From positions 520,021-584,020 of the forward strand of contig RQTK01000212.1 in NCBI GenBank assembly GCA_003991915.1: DNA of 64,000 nt. Direction: 5' to 3'. The DNA is from Elysia chlorotica. Lineage: Eukaryota > Mollusca > Gastropoda > Plakobranchidae. The notes beneath the pieces are model-generated. The model made no database searches, was not told where the DNA came from, and saw only the letters and a program-made list of their open reading frames with translations. The first letter of the stretch is position 1; each line of letters opens with the position of its first letter. Positions 36,479-50,376 of the stretch are shown one piece after another. Made by a program: the position numbers and the translations under genes.

Positions 36479-39400
36479 TCTGGATTGGGTCAAGCAAGTA
36501 TTTACCATGCACTCATCATCATCTTCCTGGAGTTCTTTGCCTGGGGACTGCTCACCTCTCCCATCATCAGTGTAAGTTCATGTTGATCAGTTCATCCTTC
36601 CTTTGTGAAAATAAACGTTTTATATAATTAAATACATGTACCACACATTTTTACCTTTTTTCAGTTATTTTTGAATGAAGGCATTTTTAAGGATAGATCC
36701 TGCAAAAAAAAAAAGAGAAAAAAGGCAACAAAATACAAAACCACACTTGGAAAGACTTATCATGTGCACTTTTTGAGATCATGCAGCCTTGTCCTAAGAT
36801 AGTATTAAAACATCAACAAAGCACTACATAATGTTGGCTCAAAGCTATAATTTATGTCCAGTTTATCCCATTCCTAAACTTTCATTTCAATTATTGATTT
36901 TTTCTGTTAATCGTGTAATTTTTTTGTCAGAGAAAATAAAGCTCTCTCCCAGTGTAACAACTTCTGGGTCTAAATTTTTAAAAAGATCCCATAAGCAATG
37001 GGGCCCAGAGGGTGTATCCAGTACTTTGCCTACCACATCATACCGAGTGTATGGGTTAGTCATCTCCTTTCCCGTCAGACTCTCCCCTAGTTTGACACAA
37101 CCTCCTGAGTAGAGGCCACAGGCTTTACTGTTGGACTATTTAGTACACCGCATGTTATTCTGTTAATTAATGAATAGCGGCGTAGAATAAGATGTAAACA
37201 AACTTGAACCTTAAAAAGAGACTGAAACTGGTGCTAATTTGTAACCGTTTCTATTTACACCTGAGACCTGGCCTGGATAAGACACAGAATCTGCAATGCA
37301 TGAAGAGACTGGTGAAGTTTTTAATGTTATGAGCCCAATGCCCTCATTAGAGTAGCGCGGATGTCTGGACAATTGAAACTCTAATCCAACAGTCACGACT
37401 TTGTCTTCAATTCCAGGTGTTGAATGAGACATTCCCCAAGCATACATTTTTGTTCAATGGGCTGATCCAAGGGGTAAAGGTGAGTTAACGTTGAAATAGC
37501 TTGGAACACAGTGATAGGCAGTGAACATTTGTCTTTCTTGAAGGAGTGCAAGGAGTATAACTTTTAATCCATGAAATTTTTATGGAAGACATGTCTATTT
37601 GAAAGGAAAAAAAGCTATATGACAAGCTTTTAATTTTTGTCCACAGAATGTAAATAATAAGCCAATGGACTAAAGATATTTCACTGAAATGCTAAACAAG
37701 CATTTGGCTACATATGCCAGCAGGTCTACTAAGTACTTAATTCTAGCGTGATACTGATAGTATTTTTCAAGCAGCTGTTCTAGTTAAACCTCTCGGTTGG
37801 GTATGAACTTTTTTTAGTGAACTTATAATGAAGCACCTTGTCATTGGAACAAAGAGACAACTGTAATGGATATATTGTGTAATTAAGAAATGATTTAGTT
37901 TATTTACTGCATGGGTAGCTAAGTGGATTGCACTGTTGAGAATTGGGAAAGGGGGGGGGGGGGGTCCATGGTTTGAATCTCTGTTGCTGCCCATATTTCT
38001 CCATATAGATATTTAAAAAAACATAGCTGATATTCAAAACTATTTAAAGATTACTTGATTCATTTATCTGAAACAAAGCTATGCTTTTGCCACAAGATTA
38101 TTATGACTAAAATAACTCTTCATACCTTTAATAATAGCTCACAGTGAATTAGCAAAGCCTCAATTATTGGGTGCCCTGGCTGACAACTCAACAATTGTCC
38201 TAGCAACAGCTGTGTGTAATAATTGGTTTGTCAACGGCTTGAAAGAGACACTTGTGAAGATCAGAACGAGTGTAGAGTCTTTTCATAAGTTTGTCATACA
38301 AGCTTTTACATGCTAACTAAAAATGTGAAGCAACCAGGATGAATCAGGAACAACTTGGAATTCGGACCTATTGAGTTATTTGTAGCATCTTAAGAAGAAT
38401 CAAATGTATTTTAAGAGGTTGGCAAATTTATAGCGCTAATATTTCTAGAACCACAGATAAGAATTCGGATTAATTGAGCTATTTTTATAACTCTAATAAT
38501 TCGGACCATTGAGTTATTTGTAGCATCTTAAGAAGAATCAAATGTATTTTAAGAGGTTGGCAAATTTATAGCGCTAATATTTCTAGAACCACAGATAAGA
38601 ATTCGGATTAATTGAGCTATTTTTATAACTCTAATATTTCTAGAACCACAGATAATCCAATTTTGTTTAAAATGAACAAAGTCAATATGTAGTAGTTTTT
38701 TTATGATTAGAGGGCCCTAGCTCATAACTTACAACAGCGATTTTTGCCTGGTTCACCCTGGTTTCCTCACTAATACTAATACGGTTATTACCGACATCAA
38801 TCTTTCATCCTTTTCAGGGAATTCTGTCCTTTCTGAGCGCGCCGCTGATTGGAGCTCTGTCTGACGTGTGGGGCCGCAAGCCCTTCCTGCTGCTGACAGT
38901 CGGGTTCACGTGCGCCCCGATCCCCCTCATGAGGCTGAGCCCCTGGTCAGTGCTGCTTTCACTGTTAGAGACCTGGCACTGAGCCAGCAGAATGGCATCC
39001 CTTTTTTTTCTCTGTAGTTTTGAGATAATGTACAAAATTGTTTGATTTCTGACTATCACATCTGGTCGGCTAAATCTACGAGCAAAACTCGGGGACGCCA
39101 CATTACCGGCGTGTCAGCAATCCACCACTCTATCAGCGGCTCGCAGTCGAGCACTGACATTCGATCCACAAAGTGCCAACAGTTGATCATGGGATTGCAA
39201 ACATTGACAGCAAGTTTCCACAAATATTGTTGGAAAATTATTTTCAGCTCATCGGGAATCACCGCTATAATTGAAAGTCTCCTTTGTAATTGTAATGGGG
39301 AATGTTCTATGGATTCTCTAATCTCTGTACTTCCTTGTACTCTATCCCAGGTGGTATTTTGCCATCCTGTCTATCTCCGGAGTGTTCTCAGTGACGTTCA

Positions 39401-42400
39401 GTGTTGTGTTTGCTTATGTTGCCGATGTCACAACCGAGGAGGAGAGAAGTTCTGCATATGGATTGGTAAGATATTCTAGGCACTGATCTTACATTTTAGT
39501 AATTTACTTCTAATTTTTTGTTAAATGTTATTAGAATGTCTCTATAAGCCTGAAAAGGCCACTCTAGCTACATATAGTAACCTGCTTGTAATTATTAAAA
39601 AATTCATTCTACGTTTCCTTTGAAGTGCATGTTAAAATTAGAGACTGGTGCTTCAAACATTAATACATTATCTGTATTAATTTTAGAGTGCTGGAATTGC
39701 TTTTAATAGACTCAAAAAGGCAGATCTGAGCTTTTATTTAGATATTACACTAGGATCATTCGATGGCAACTTAAATATATGTAATTCTGAATCACAAGTT
39801 GCTTTTGGTGATCAGATGTTCACTGTTGAGTTTTGTCCCCTTCTATAGGCTTCGGCCACATTTGCTGCCAGTCTGGTGACGAGTCCAGCGATCGGAGCTT
39901 TCCTGCAGGACATGTACAGCGAGACGGTTGTCATCTGGTTGGCTGCGGCCATCGCCATCTTGGACCTTCTCTTCATCCTGGTGGCTGTTCCTGAGTCGTT
40001 GCCTGAGAAGCTTCGTCCGGCCAGCTGGGGCTCACAGATCTCCTGGGAGAAGGCGGATCCCTTCGGGGTGGGTGTGACCAGCTAGGATACCCTAAATACA
40101 TATGTGCTCTCATATAAGCATTTGGATGTCTTCTAGCATGCAAGTAGTAGAAATTATGTGCTATGCCAATATAAAGTCACGATGAGCATTGAGTGGGTTG
40201 AATTGTTTTAACGTTCAACGTCATTACTTTATAGGTTTACTTACGATAAGCGTAATGAGCTATGGCTCTCAGGTGTGTTAGGAGAGAGTGGGTCATTTTC
40301 TGATTGTTGCAACCATATCAAGTTTCTTCTGAAGATTTATGTGCTCTGACGTAAGCCTGTTTTTGTGTATTTAGCACGCTAAGTGAAAATATTTTGCCAT
40401 ATAATTGTGGATGTCATTGTGAAGAAGAAAATGATTCTGATTATCTAAAACTGCATTCAGAAACAGTAATAAAGCAATTTTCCAAATTTGTATTTTGTAA
40501 TTTGATAGGCGTCAAATATTTGTTTCAAAGAAATCCTTTGTTCTATTCTTTTAAAGATAAAACCTAAAGAGGAGCACTATTTTTATTTTAACAATAAGTC
40601 TCACCACTCTATAATGTGGTTCCCTGTCCCTCCACAGGCCCTGAAGAAGGTCGGGCAGGACCTGCTCATCTTGCTGCTCTGTGTGACCGTGTTTCTGTCC
40701 TACTTGCCAGAGGCAGGCGAATATTCTTCTATATTTGTATATCTGAGATTGGTGAGTGCAAGTGTATATTGATGAGAACTATTTGTACTTATCATGCATC
40801 CTACAGGGTTGATCAAATATTAAATTTAAAGCAGATTTTGGTGGCGGGAACATTTCTGCTCATTCCTCAAAATTCCCCTCTCATACAGAATTGTAAAAAA
40901 ATCCCTCTCACAGTTTTTTTTATACAGTGCTGATTCTGTTTTTGTTTTTTTTTAATTTATTTTTAAATCTGGAGATGTTTTTTTTAAATTATTATTCATT
41001 GTGAAATGCCAGGTTTTTTTCTCATCACTGATGTGTATTATTATTATTAAATTTTTGTTTTTTTGTCTTTTTCATTTTTTGTTCGTTTCATTTTTTCCCC
41101 CTTTTGCTGTTTTTTATTAAGTTTTTTTAAACTCAACAGCGACTTGCTGGGCTCTGTACTGTAGTTTCCTTATCAATCACATGAACAAACTTTGGAACCA
41201 ATCAATTTAGCCACAGTATCCACAAACTATCTGTAGTTGGGCATGTATAGGAAATGCCCATCCAGTACAACTGATCAGCATGCATAGTGAAATTACAAGC
41301 CTTCAGTAGAATGTATCGATAACAGGTATTATTGCTTCCTATCCGCCATGACTAGTGTCCCATTCCCATATATACCTGATAGTCTGATTGAAAAAAATAG
41401 AAATAAAGAGCAGTATTTTTGAAAGTTTATTTCTTAATTAGTTGATAGTTATCAAACTTTCTTCTATATCTTAATTTGGGAACCGCTATATTTAGCTCTG
41501 AACTAGTTCCAGATCGATCCCAGTAACTTCGTTATTATATATACCTGATAGTCTGATTGAAAAAAATAGAAATGAAGAGCAGTATTTTTGAAAGTTTATT
41601 TCTTATTTATTTGATTGTTGTTAATTTGTTCTTTATAAGTTTTTTTTATGGTTCTTTTTTTCTTCTCTTTATCATGAATATATTAGTATTGTTTTGTTTA
41701 CTTTTTGTTTTGCATGTGTCACTCATCTTTTATGAGTGTTATTTCACAATTGATCAGTGTCATAATTTTGAGCCTAAGTTTTACAGTTTTTGAAATGATA
41801 ATGCTCGTGTTGCTAACGCAATAAATATATGTGTTTTTTTTCCTCTTTGTCTCTTTCACAGATGATGGGCTTCTCCAAAGAAGAGGTTGCATCATACATA
41901 GCAGTCGTTGGTGTTTTATCTGTGTTAGCTCAAGTAGGTCAACACTCGCACTTCTTTTATGGTTTTAGATACTTAGGTATAAGCTGTAAAAATATATCAG
42001 AAATATATATGACAGGGGAGTTAATACAAATCTCAAATGCATTGTAAAAGCTGCATAAGACAACAGCTAATGCAACCGTAGATAGGAAAATATTTTGGAT
42101 TTTATTTCGAGGCAGCGACTGGGAGTTGATCTTTTGGTTTTAACATCTATGGTGTCTGGTTAGGGTTTAATAGGGTTGGGGGTAGGGGTAGAACTTCGGC
42201 TTTTGATGCAAAAGATCAATGTTCGAGCTGGTTGGGTTGGTGATTTTTAGATAATGGTCACCACAGTTATATATATACATGTATGACATATATGTAATTT
42301 TTTTTTTACATCTTATTTCAGACTTTGATTTTAGCCTTGTTAATGAAGTATATAGGTCACAAGCAGACCATCATGTTTGGTCTGGTCTTTGAAATTGTCC

Positions 42401-45400
42401 AGCTTACGTGCTATGGATTTGCATCAGAGCACTGGTGAGTCAAGTCAATTTCTGTCTTTTACACATGAGAGAGTCCGTTGAGTTTCCATCTTTTATACGT
42501 ATAGTGAGAGAAAAAAATGCTCTATTTCTCTTCTCAAACTCAACTAGATTTTTTTCTATCTCAAACTAAGATCGCAATCTGGAGTTTCGAAGTCTTGGCG
42601 AATCAAGAAGCATCTGTTGAACATCTCTTTCAAAATTTTAAAACCTAGAATATAATCCTTTATCATGTGGCTTTTTTCCTAATTTTTTGTCTTATTTTTA
42701 TTTTTTCATTTTTAGAGACACCTCTTTTACAAAGACAATTAATTATAAAATGTAAATTATATATAAATATATAATTTTTATGCATATCTTAAGCTATAAA
42801 CAATAATACTTATATATACATTGTCTAGCCTGAAGAAGAAAACCAGACTGAAGACTGTTGTATGAACGATGCTGTTTTGTTTCCCCAGGATAATCTGGAT
42901 GGCTGGTGGAATGGCGGCCATGTCAAGTATAGCCTACCCGTCAATCAGCTCGTTTGTGTCTGCGCACGCAAGTGCTGATCAACAGGGTAGGATAACAAGG
43001 TCTATGATGGGAGTTCTAGCTATATTGAATGATATATCTTGCCAAGTTTTGCATATCTTTACCCAGTCAAGAGTTGTCAATTTCCTCTCAGCTCTTAAGT
43101 CTTTACGTAGCAACCCCTTATGAAATTAGAAATGTGCAAATCTTTGATAAGCATAAAATTTCAGAACAATAAAGGTAGACAAACATGATAGAAGCTAAGT
43201 CATACATAGCTATTCCTTAGTATGTAAAGGTGGAAGAAATTGTTACTTAACTTACAAGGATAATTATCTATTTTGTAAAATAATTGTATTATGAATAGGT
43301 CAGTATTTAGCTTTTCTGGTGGTGCTGTATAAAGGCATGTAAGGGTTTCAATCTCTATCCATGCTTTTTGAATTTCTTTTTCCAAACACACTTGGATTGT
43401 CTCAATCCAAATAAACTCTGAAGTCTTGATCTAGTCAGAATTTCTAAATCTTTGTACACGTATACTGTAAAGCTTAAACTGGTACAATCTATTAAAGTCT
43501 TTATTCAGTTAGCATTCACATGTTGATTTTTTTAAAGCCTGCATTTTCACAATATTGATTCTGATAGCTTTTAATTCTCAAGTTATTTTTTCATTAGTGT
43601 GCCAGAGCCCTTCTGTCTAGTTACCTCTACAGTAAAGCTTTGCAGCCTTATTACATTTGGCTTTGTGAAAATAACAAAGCAGAAATGTAAAATTTAAAAA
43701 AAGGCAATGGGGATATGGACTACATATTCAAATTTGCACAAATTTACACAAATTTGTTCTGAAAAATGGATAGATATATCCTAAATTAAAATATATTAAT
43801 TTGGGGAAAAAACAACACACTTGGACTGAATCTTGCAATATGGGATTTATTATCTTTGAAGAAAACTAGAAAAATTTGATTTAAAAAAAGCAACTCGTTT
43901 AACAAAATACTGAACTCTGTCAACAGGTGTGGCTCAAGGTGTGGTCACCGGCATCCGAGGCCTTTGTAACGGTTTGGGTCCTGCCCTGTTTGGCTTTGTC
44001 TTCTACTTGTTCAACGTAGACCTGAACGAAAATGATAGAGACAAGCCAAGTCCCGTGTCAGACAAGTCACAAGATAACAACTCCCACTTGCCTCATCACA
44101 ATGCCATTGAAGTAAGCTTTGCTAGATATATCATGATCTTTGGTAAAATAATGAATGTTACCGTGGAACCAGACGTTTATCTAATGCAGATTCCATTGTA
44201 TTAAATCAGTGAATCTCTAGGGAAGCTATTATAGCCATTTTTGTTTACACAGCCGTCGTATTGCAGCGATTGAATCAGCTCAAGTAATACTTCAGAATAG
44301 AAAAGTTAAGTCAACTCTACCTAAATTGATATTCAAAATTAATCCATGTGAAAACATCAAATTGTATGCCCTTTTTATACGATTGTAGTAAGATTTTTTG
44401 AAAGGAGGAACAAGGAAAGAATGAAAAATTTCTAAAGAAGCATCAATTAATACAAGATGAAAAATAAGGATACATGCACTTCAGGGGGCTTGATTGATCA
44501 TATGAAATTTGAAGAAAGGATACTAGCCAGTAATTACTGTTAAATTTGTAATCTATGCAATGCTTCATGACTTTAACTTTGCTGGTAACAATTGTGAAAA
44601 ATAATTATGTCGCTTTTGATGATTTCATTGCTTGTTATTGTGCATTTCTTTTTCTGAGCTTATGGCTGGATTTTATTTTAAATTTAAGATTTTCTATTGT
44701 TTTCCAATTCTTTTTCTTAATTTTCTTCTATTATGAAAAAAAAAATCAAAATATAAAAAATAACCATAGTTTTATGGGGAAAAAAAACTAGACCTGATGT
44801 GCATAAAAGCTACCAAAGGCATTTCTGCAAGAAACATTGTGATAAGTTGGATCTTTATCCTTCACAACAGTACTAAGAAACCAATTACCACCCTATTTTC
44901 ACAGAGTGTTGTGCCAGGTCCTCCATTTGCGTTTGGGGCAGTGCTTGTGATTATGGCGCTGTTGGTTGCGGCATTCATGCCAGAAAACCCACACAACGCG
45001 GCTGCCAAAAAGCAGAAAGCTCTCACGTCACAGTTTGAGCTACAGGAGGAAGGGACAGGTGAGCATCGCATGATCAGCCTTAACCTAATTTGACCACAGA
45101 AAGGGAAGCTCTCTGCTTGTTTAACGCCTTCTAGGTCTAAAAAAAAGTCCTTTAAAGCTACGGGACCATCAGAGTACTGGGGATTTAGTTCCACATTATA
45201 CTGGTACAGACCCAACCAGCAGTGCTTATGAAAAAAAAATGCTGCAGCCAAAGGGGGCTTGAATCAAGGTCCAAGTCCTATACCTGAACGCTTTTTGTCT
45301 GAATCTCAAAGTGTATTAAAGGAAAATTGAACCACAGAAAGGGAAGCTCTCTGCTTGTTTTAAGTTTTTATCTGTTTGCAAATAATTTTTTTACTAGCAA

Positions 45401-45562
45401 TATTAGAGAGACAAGCTAGAATCATATGGCCAATTGTCCAAACATGATCTTTGTTATTTACCCTTATGAGGAAAAAAAAATTGATATTTGTATGTACAAT
45501 TTTCAGGTGGAAAGAAACATGAGATTGAACCGCTGATCACAGATGGCGATGTGGAGTTGTAG
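36479..45562 (+). CDS. MFSD14A: MFSD14A/B (HIAT1-like) major facilitator protein, first exon missing
   Basis: Exons: 36479-36571, 37417-37479, 38818-38945, 39351-39465, 39849-40067, 40638-40751, 41862-41933, 42322-42434, 42889-42986, 43927-44111, 44905-45058, 45507-45562; 469 aa without exon 1 (human about 490). All junctions keep phase. Diagnostic stretches: YHALIIIFLEFFAWGLLTSP (TM1), HTFLFNGLIQGVKG, the MFS motif GALSDVWGRK after TM2, VAVPESLPEKLRPASWG, FLSYLPEAGEYSS, SSFVSAHASADQQG, TGIRGLCNGLGPALFGF, and PGPPFAFGAVLVIMALLVAA (last TM). The cytoplasmic tail ends EPLITDGDVEL, like the EPLL tail of vertebrate proteins. Twelve membrane segments are expected; the substrate is unknown. Mouse Mfsd14a loss causes sperm-head defects (established knowledge). 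A or B paralogue cannot be decided. The 43927-44111 loop NDRDKPSPVSDKSQDNNSH replaces a variable loop in vertebrates. Confidence 0.93.
37905..37990 (+). repeat. SINE head fragment in MFSD14 intron
   Basis: GCATGGGTAGCTAAGTGGAT resembles a tRNA A box and CCATGGTTTGAATCTCTG a B box, separated by a G run at about 37950-37964. No SINE body follows clearly. Confidence 0.5.
38326..38769. mobile_element. MITE with about 33-bp TIRs, internal 139-bp tandem duplication
   Basis: The left end TGAAGCAACCAGGATGAATC and the reversed right end TGAGGAAACCAGGGTGAACC are inverted repeats matching the MITE at 49754-50023. Inside, a block beginning AATTCGGACC (38359 and 38498) is tandemly duplicated, with a partial third unit. 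It has no coding capacity and ends 48 bp before the MFSD14 exon at 38818. Confidence 0.75.
41368..41620. repeat. Intronic tandem duplication, period 169 bp
   Basis: About 80 bp beginning TATATACCTGATAGTCTGAT at 41369 recurs at 41538, nearly identical. It lies in the MFSD14 intron 40752-41861, which is otherwise T-rich. Confidence 0.85.
42165..42275 (+). repeat. tRNA-derived SINE head fragment
   Basis: GGGTAGGGGTAGAACTTCGG (A box-like), GATCAATGTTCGAGC (B box-like), then GGTTGGGTTGGTGATTTT, as in the start of the SINE body elsewhere in the window. It lies in an MFSD14 intron. Confidence 0.5.
45094..45362 (-). repeat. SINE fragment (reverse) flanked by 33-bp direct repeats
   Basis: ACCACAGAAAGGGAAGCTCT and the following CTGCTTGTTT appear at 45094-45121 and again at 45330-45358. 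Between them, ACATTATACTGGTACAGACC, CAACCAGCAG and GGGGGCTTGAATCAAGGTCC look like a reverse-oriented SINE body and B box. It lies in the last MFSD14 intron. The direct repeats could be a long target duplication or a local duplication. Confidence 0.55.
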
Positions 45563-48500
45563 TTTATGCCTGGACTTTATATATATATAGAATGGTACAA
45601 CAGACATTTCCAGAACGTGTGCAAGAAAGTGAGAGCAGGGAGTTAGCTGTGAGAAAGTCTTCTGGAGTACAACATGGGAGCATTTCACTATTGGATGGAT
45701 ATATAATTTAAACACCCATTCAATTAACTAGTCATCAAGGATTCAGCTGCCAAGATTCATTAATCATTGCTGATACCTGGAACTGGAAGATAAATTCATA
45801 TTCCAGGATTATACCTCAAGACGTTTCAGATATGCACACAGAGTGCCGCCATTTCAGCTCTTTGTAAAGCAACATATAGAACGAGTATTGGTTGGCTGGT
45901 AATACTAATCAGGAAGATCCGATAAAAAAGTGATTTTGTAATTGTTCATCTATGTTGATATTTATTCCATAAGATTCAGGAAGTTCTTGTTAGTTGTTTT
46001 TTTTTTCCTCTTAAAATGCTTAGAAAAGGGTTTTAAGATTACTTTTGCATGTACTTATGTACAAGTGTATTTGTTTTTTTGCTTGAGCCACCCATTCATG
46101 TGTGTTTGTGTCACATCTAATGCAAAATGATTCCTACTCTGCAAATGATGCTTTCGGTGTAAGTTTCTCCAACAATGCAACACATATTGGCTTATAGTGT
46201 ATGGCTAAGGCTAATGTAGTTTAGCCTAAACCTCGTAAGACATTTGAAAACGAAAATATTTCTAAATATGTCAACACTAGTACTACACTTCTAAGTTGGA
46301 CTTTGAATGGTATCTGTCAAGAATGAGTATTTAATTGTGTTTAATTTTCCAGTGCGTCTTCCTGCGGTTAACAGATCAAACTGTAATGATCATACAGTTC
46401 CACAAGATTGTGGGGCTTCAATCCAACGATCACGTTTTATGCATAGTTTAGTCTAAGCTGTGCTTAGGGTCTCTGTGATTGACTTTGGCATGCAATGATA
46501 CTAATATCCATATGTCTCTGACAAAAAAATATAAATTATTTTAAAACAAAATGATATTCCTCGACAAACAGTTTAGAGATCAAAAATTGAAATAGCTAGT
46601 CATGGCCACATGAGGATAATTTTGCTGATCCGATCATTCATTGGTGATGCTCTTTAGGATACGTTTGCAATAATTTAGATTGTAGCTTTTAAAAAATTTT
46701 TTTTAGATATCTTTCGTTCCATTGTAAATTTTTGATATAACTAGAAATACTTTGAGTTGTAAGAATGTAGACAGAGTGGGAAAAAGTAATATGCTGCATG
46801 TGATGAGAAATGATAAACTTCGGCAAAAGCAATCTCACCATCATCTTACCAAGTTACTGCTTCTCCTGGAGCATTAAATCCTAATATATATCAGCAATAA
46901 GTGCAGAGTTAACTTGTCTCTGTGCTTATCGAATTTTGAATCTAATGCTTGTCAGTGTTTTCAAACAGGGTCAAAGATTAACAGAACAGGTGGTAAGGTG
47001 GATCTGCACTTATTTACCAGTTTGATCTCTCGGCTGTCTCTTGGGCTGTATGTCTTTCTTGCATGCACTTTGGTAGAACCCCAGGTTTGATGGCCTTAAG
47101 TGTAAATCACCTTTTGAGAAATAGGTAGGTAACCAGGCAGTTAATCTGTTTTTATCATTGCCCGTCAACTTTGAATCAATCCAAAAATATCCTAACAGAC
47201 AAGACAGATTTCAAGCGTTATTGTTTATAAAATCTGTACTGTTAGTAAAAATGGTAACTGGTTTCAGGCTGTAAGGAACCAAGGATTTTTCATTTCTCAA
47301 ACCTGTTACATTTCAGCACTGATTATCAAAGAGAACGTGATACTACCAATCAAACAGGTTTACCGGTGGACTTGCTTTAATATAAGATAATCATCTGGAA
47401 ATTTTTTTTTTTTTTTTACAGCAACTGCTATTTGGAAAAAAATTGAGCTTTCTGCAAAGAAAAGTTTTAAAAGTTTTGCTGAAACCAAAATAAAACTGTT
47501 TAGTGTGTGCTCACATAATTATGTATTTGAACTTTTCCTCCTGTTCTTATTAGTTTGTTTACTTAAGGAGTTATAAAGACTTTCATAGAAAGGTCAATAT
47601 ATTCATTAATAATATTATGTTTTGAATGTGACACCACCAACTTGTATTTCTCTTGTTTTCATAATGTTTTTCCCAACATGTTTAAGCTCCACTAGTGAAA
47701 CATGTGTCAAATATGTGAAACGTAAAGTTTTTTCTGTTTTTGGTCCAATGCTGCTTGCTAGGATAAGTGGATGTTTTCATCTCACTCAAGGTCTGACGAC
47801 AAAACAAACACATTGATCTGTGCTGAATTGTCAACATGCCTTAAACTCTGTCAGGTGCACATGGTCACTTTTTTGATTTGCAAAATAATCCCAAATGCTT
47901 TGTTGGACATTGGCTTGCCTCAATAATGATATTGGAAAACTTTCGGTTGTAAATGAATGAAGCACATTTTCTTTAAAACTCTGAAATGCTCAATGTGTCT
48001 TACAGCTTTTATGCCATATTGTATGGTTGTTATTGATTTTCAATGGAGAGAAGTAAATGTTTCTTTTTCTTTATGATGATAGATATCCTATAAGCACTTA
48101 CCTTTATCTTGATGGTTTCAACACTTTCAATTTTTTATAAATCTAGTTACTGTACAATTTTTCGCCCCTTATTGCAACCCTCTTTGAAGGAACATTTTGT
48201 TTTTCAAGAAAATGAAATTTTTTATCCCTTCTTTTTTTTTTATTCTTTGAAAAAGACAAAAGAATAATTTTGGTTATCGTGAAAGCAGTCTTGCACATCT
48301 CCGTCTTGTTCCTACTAAACTAACATTTTATGCGTAGCTGATATCTCAGCTGCTCTTGTTGAATGCAACAAACATAGTGTCATACACTTGTGACCATGCC
48401 ATGGCGCCTAAGGCAGTTCGCATGTCTTGGGCTTATGTCGGCCAAACTGGTTGCAGGCGCTCCATTTTGTGATAAATTTTTCGTATTTTTTAATATTTTG

Positions 48501-48770
48501 GGTTTGCAAAGTGAGTGAGGTAGATGTGTGTGAATTGATGCAGTTCAAGGACACTTGGCGGTTTTTAGTGCTGCTGTGAGTGAAGAGAAAGAGTGAATGT
48601 TTCAGTGCATGGTGTTGTAGGGTCTTGTTTAATCAAGTGGATAAAGTACACTCCAGTGATGTTTACAATGGCTTTAAATTTAAAAATAACCAGTTTTTGT
48701 TGTGAGAAGTTACGCATTTGAATTTTGTTTTGTTTCTCTTGACTGAATAAACTGCATGGAATCATGAAAA
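45563..48770 (+). other. Probable MFSD14 3' UTR and downstream DNA
   Basis: No coding exon was recognised after the MFSD14 stop. Possible poly(A) signals are AATAAA at 47489-47494 and 48746-48751. The sequence is AT-rich with poly-T runs at about 47402-47420 and 48231-48242. Where the transcript ends cannot be decided from sequence alone. Confidence 0.45.
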
Positions 48771-49753
48771 GGTTTATGATTAACTTTGTATAACTTTACA
48801 CTATACCTCTGTGGTTTCTAACAGAGGAAAAAAGATATGAGCTGTTGAGATCATTAATCCTTTGGTGAACAATTACAGGATGAACACTTCAACTATAGCG
48901 GATAAACTATCATCAACTAGTGAGTCACCTGTATAGCCTGATAGTGAAATGAAGAGAATGGGCAATCTGCATTTATTTTCAGTGTTGGATGAATGACCAC
49001 TTAAAGGTACATGCAGTCCTATACAAAAGCTTAATTGTACCCTGAACGTTCATGCCTTCTAATTTATTTTATCAAGTACAAATCTGTCAACTGGTTGAGA
49101 TGTTAGACTTCATAAGCTTGAATCCATAGTGTGGATTTTAATAATGATCAACCAGGTCTTATTACTTGTTAGTTTTAATCAAGCTTCTAGTTTTACTGAC
49201 ATTCATTTGTGACCCCAGGTGTGTTCTATAAATTCTGGGACCAAGTCATGATTGTGAAGAGTCCAGTTCTCCATAATAGATCTCGGGCAGGAACGTAGGC
49301 CTGGGCACAGATGAGTGCCTCTATTAAAGTTTTGAAAAGATGGCTGACATTTGGGAGCTTCTGTTGTTTTTTTTTTTGACAAATCTGAAATTCAATGGGA
49401 AGTATGCAGTCCCAGTACTTCAGGCATGGTGTTCCTCTTTGTTAGTGACAATAGATCTATCCTCAAGGGGAAAAACAATGGACAGCATTTACTATAGTAT
49501 GAGCCACTTTAACGTCTTAATCTACTCTACAGCCTGTTGTAAGTATTATTTGATATTTTATTTGTATTATATTCTTTTGTCTTTGTTTCTTTTTTCATCT
49601 CAAATAGCACTACAATGATTTTCAATATTTGGAACATTCTTTCTTTCCACATAATTCACACATTTTTATTCTATTTGGTTTTTGATGCTGCCTACCTTAT
49701 GCCTTACCTGTATGTCTGCTTCATGACTGTTCCCCCAGACCATGATATATATA

Positions 49754-50023
49754 TGAGGCAACCAAGGTGAATCAGGCACAAGTCGCTAATAGTTATAGTA
49801 TACAGCTTTTGAGCTTGAGCCCTCTGACCGCTATAGAATACTAAAGTATATTTTTACCTTTTCCATTTTCAAAAATGATTAGAATATTTCTAGTTCTAGA
49901 AATAATCAAGTTTTAATTTTGTTCAACCTCTAAAATGCATGAAATTGTAATGCTTTTAAACACACTCTGAATAACCCCAAATGTCAAATTTTCGACTTGT
50001 GCCTGATTCGCCTGGGTACCTCA
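49754..50023. mobile_element. MITE, 270 bp, TIRs about 33 bp
   Basis: It begins TGAGGCAACCAAGGTGAATC and its reversed end begins TGAGGTACCCAGGCGAATCA; both continue AGGCACAAGTCG. TA sits on each outer side (49752-49753 and 50024-50025). There is no coding capacity. It is the better-preserved relative of the element at 38326-38769. Superfamily was not determined. Confidence 0.85.
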
Positions 50024-50202
50024 TATATTTATTACGATAAACATGAGCACTTATGATTTATATCTTATCACTTGTTTTTATTGGTTTAAATTTAGATGAG
50101 GATTTCATCTTTAATCTAGTTGTAATTGATTCAATCTTTAGTCTTTAATGTGAGCCATTTACATTTTGCTGACAAATCAATAAAGTTTTATGATGATGAT
50201 GA

Positions 50203-50376
<174 letters not shown>

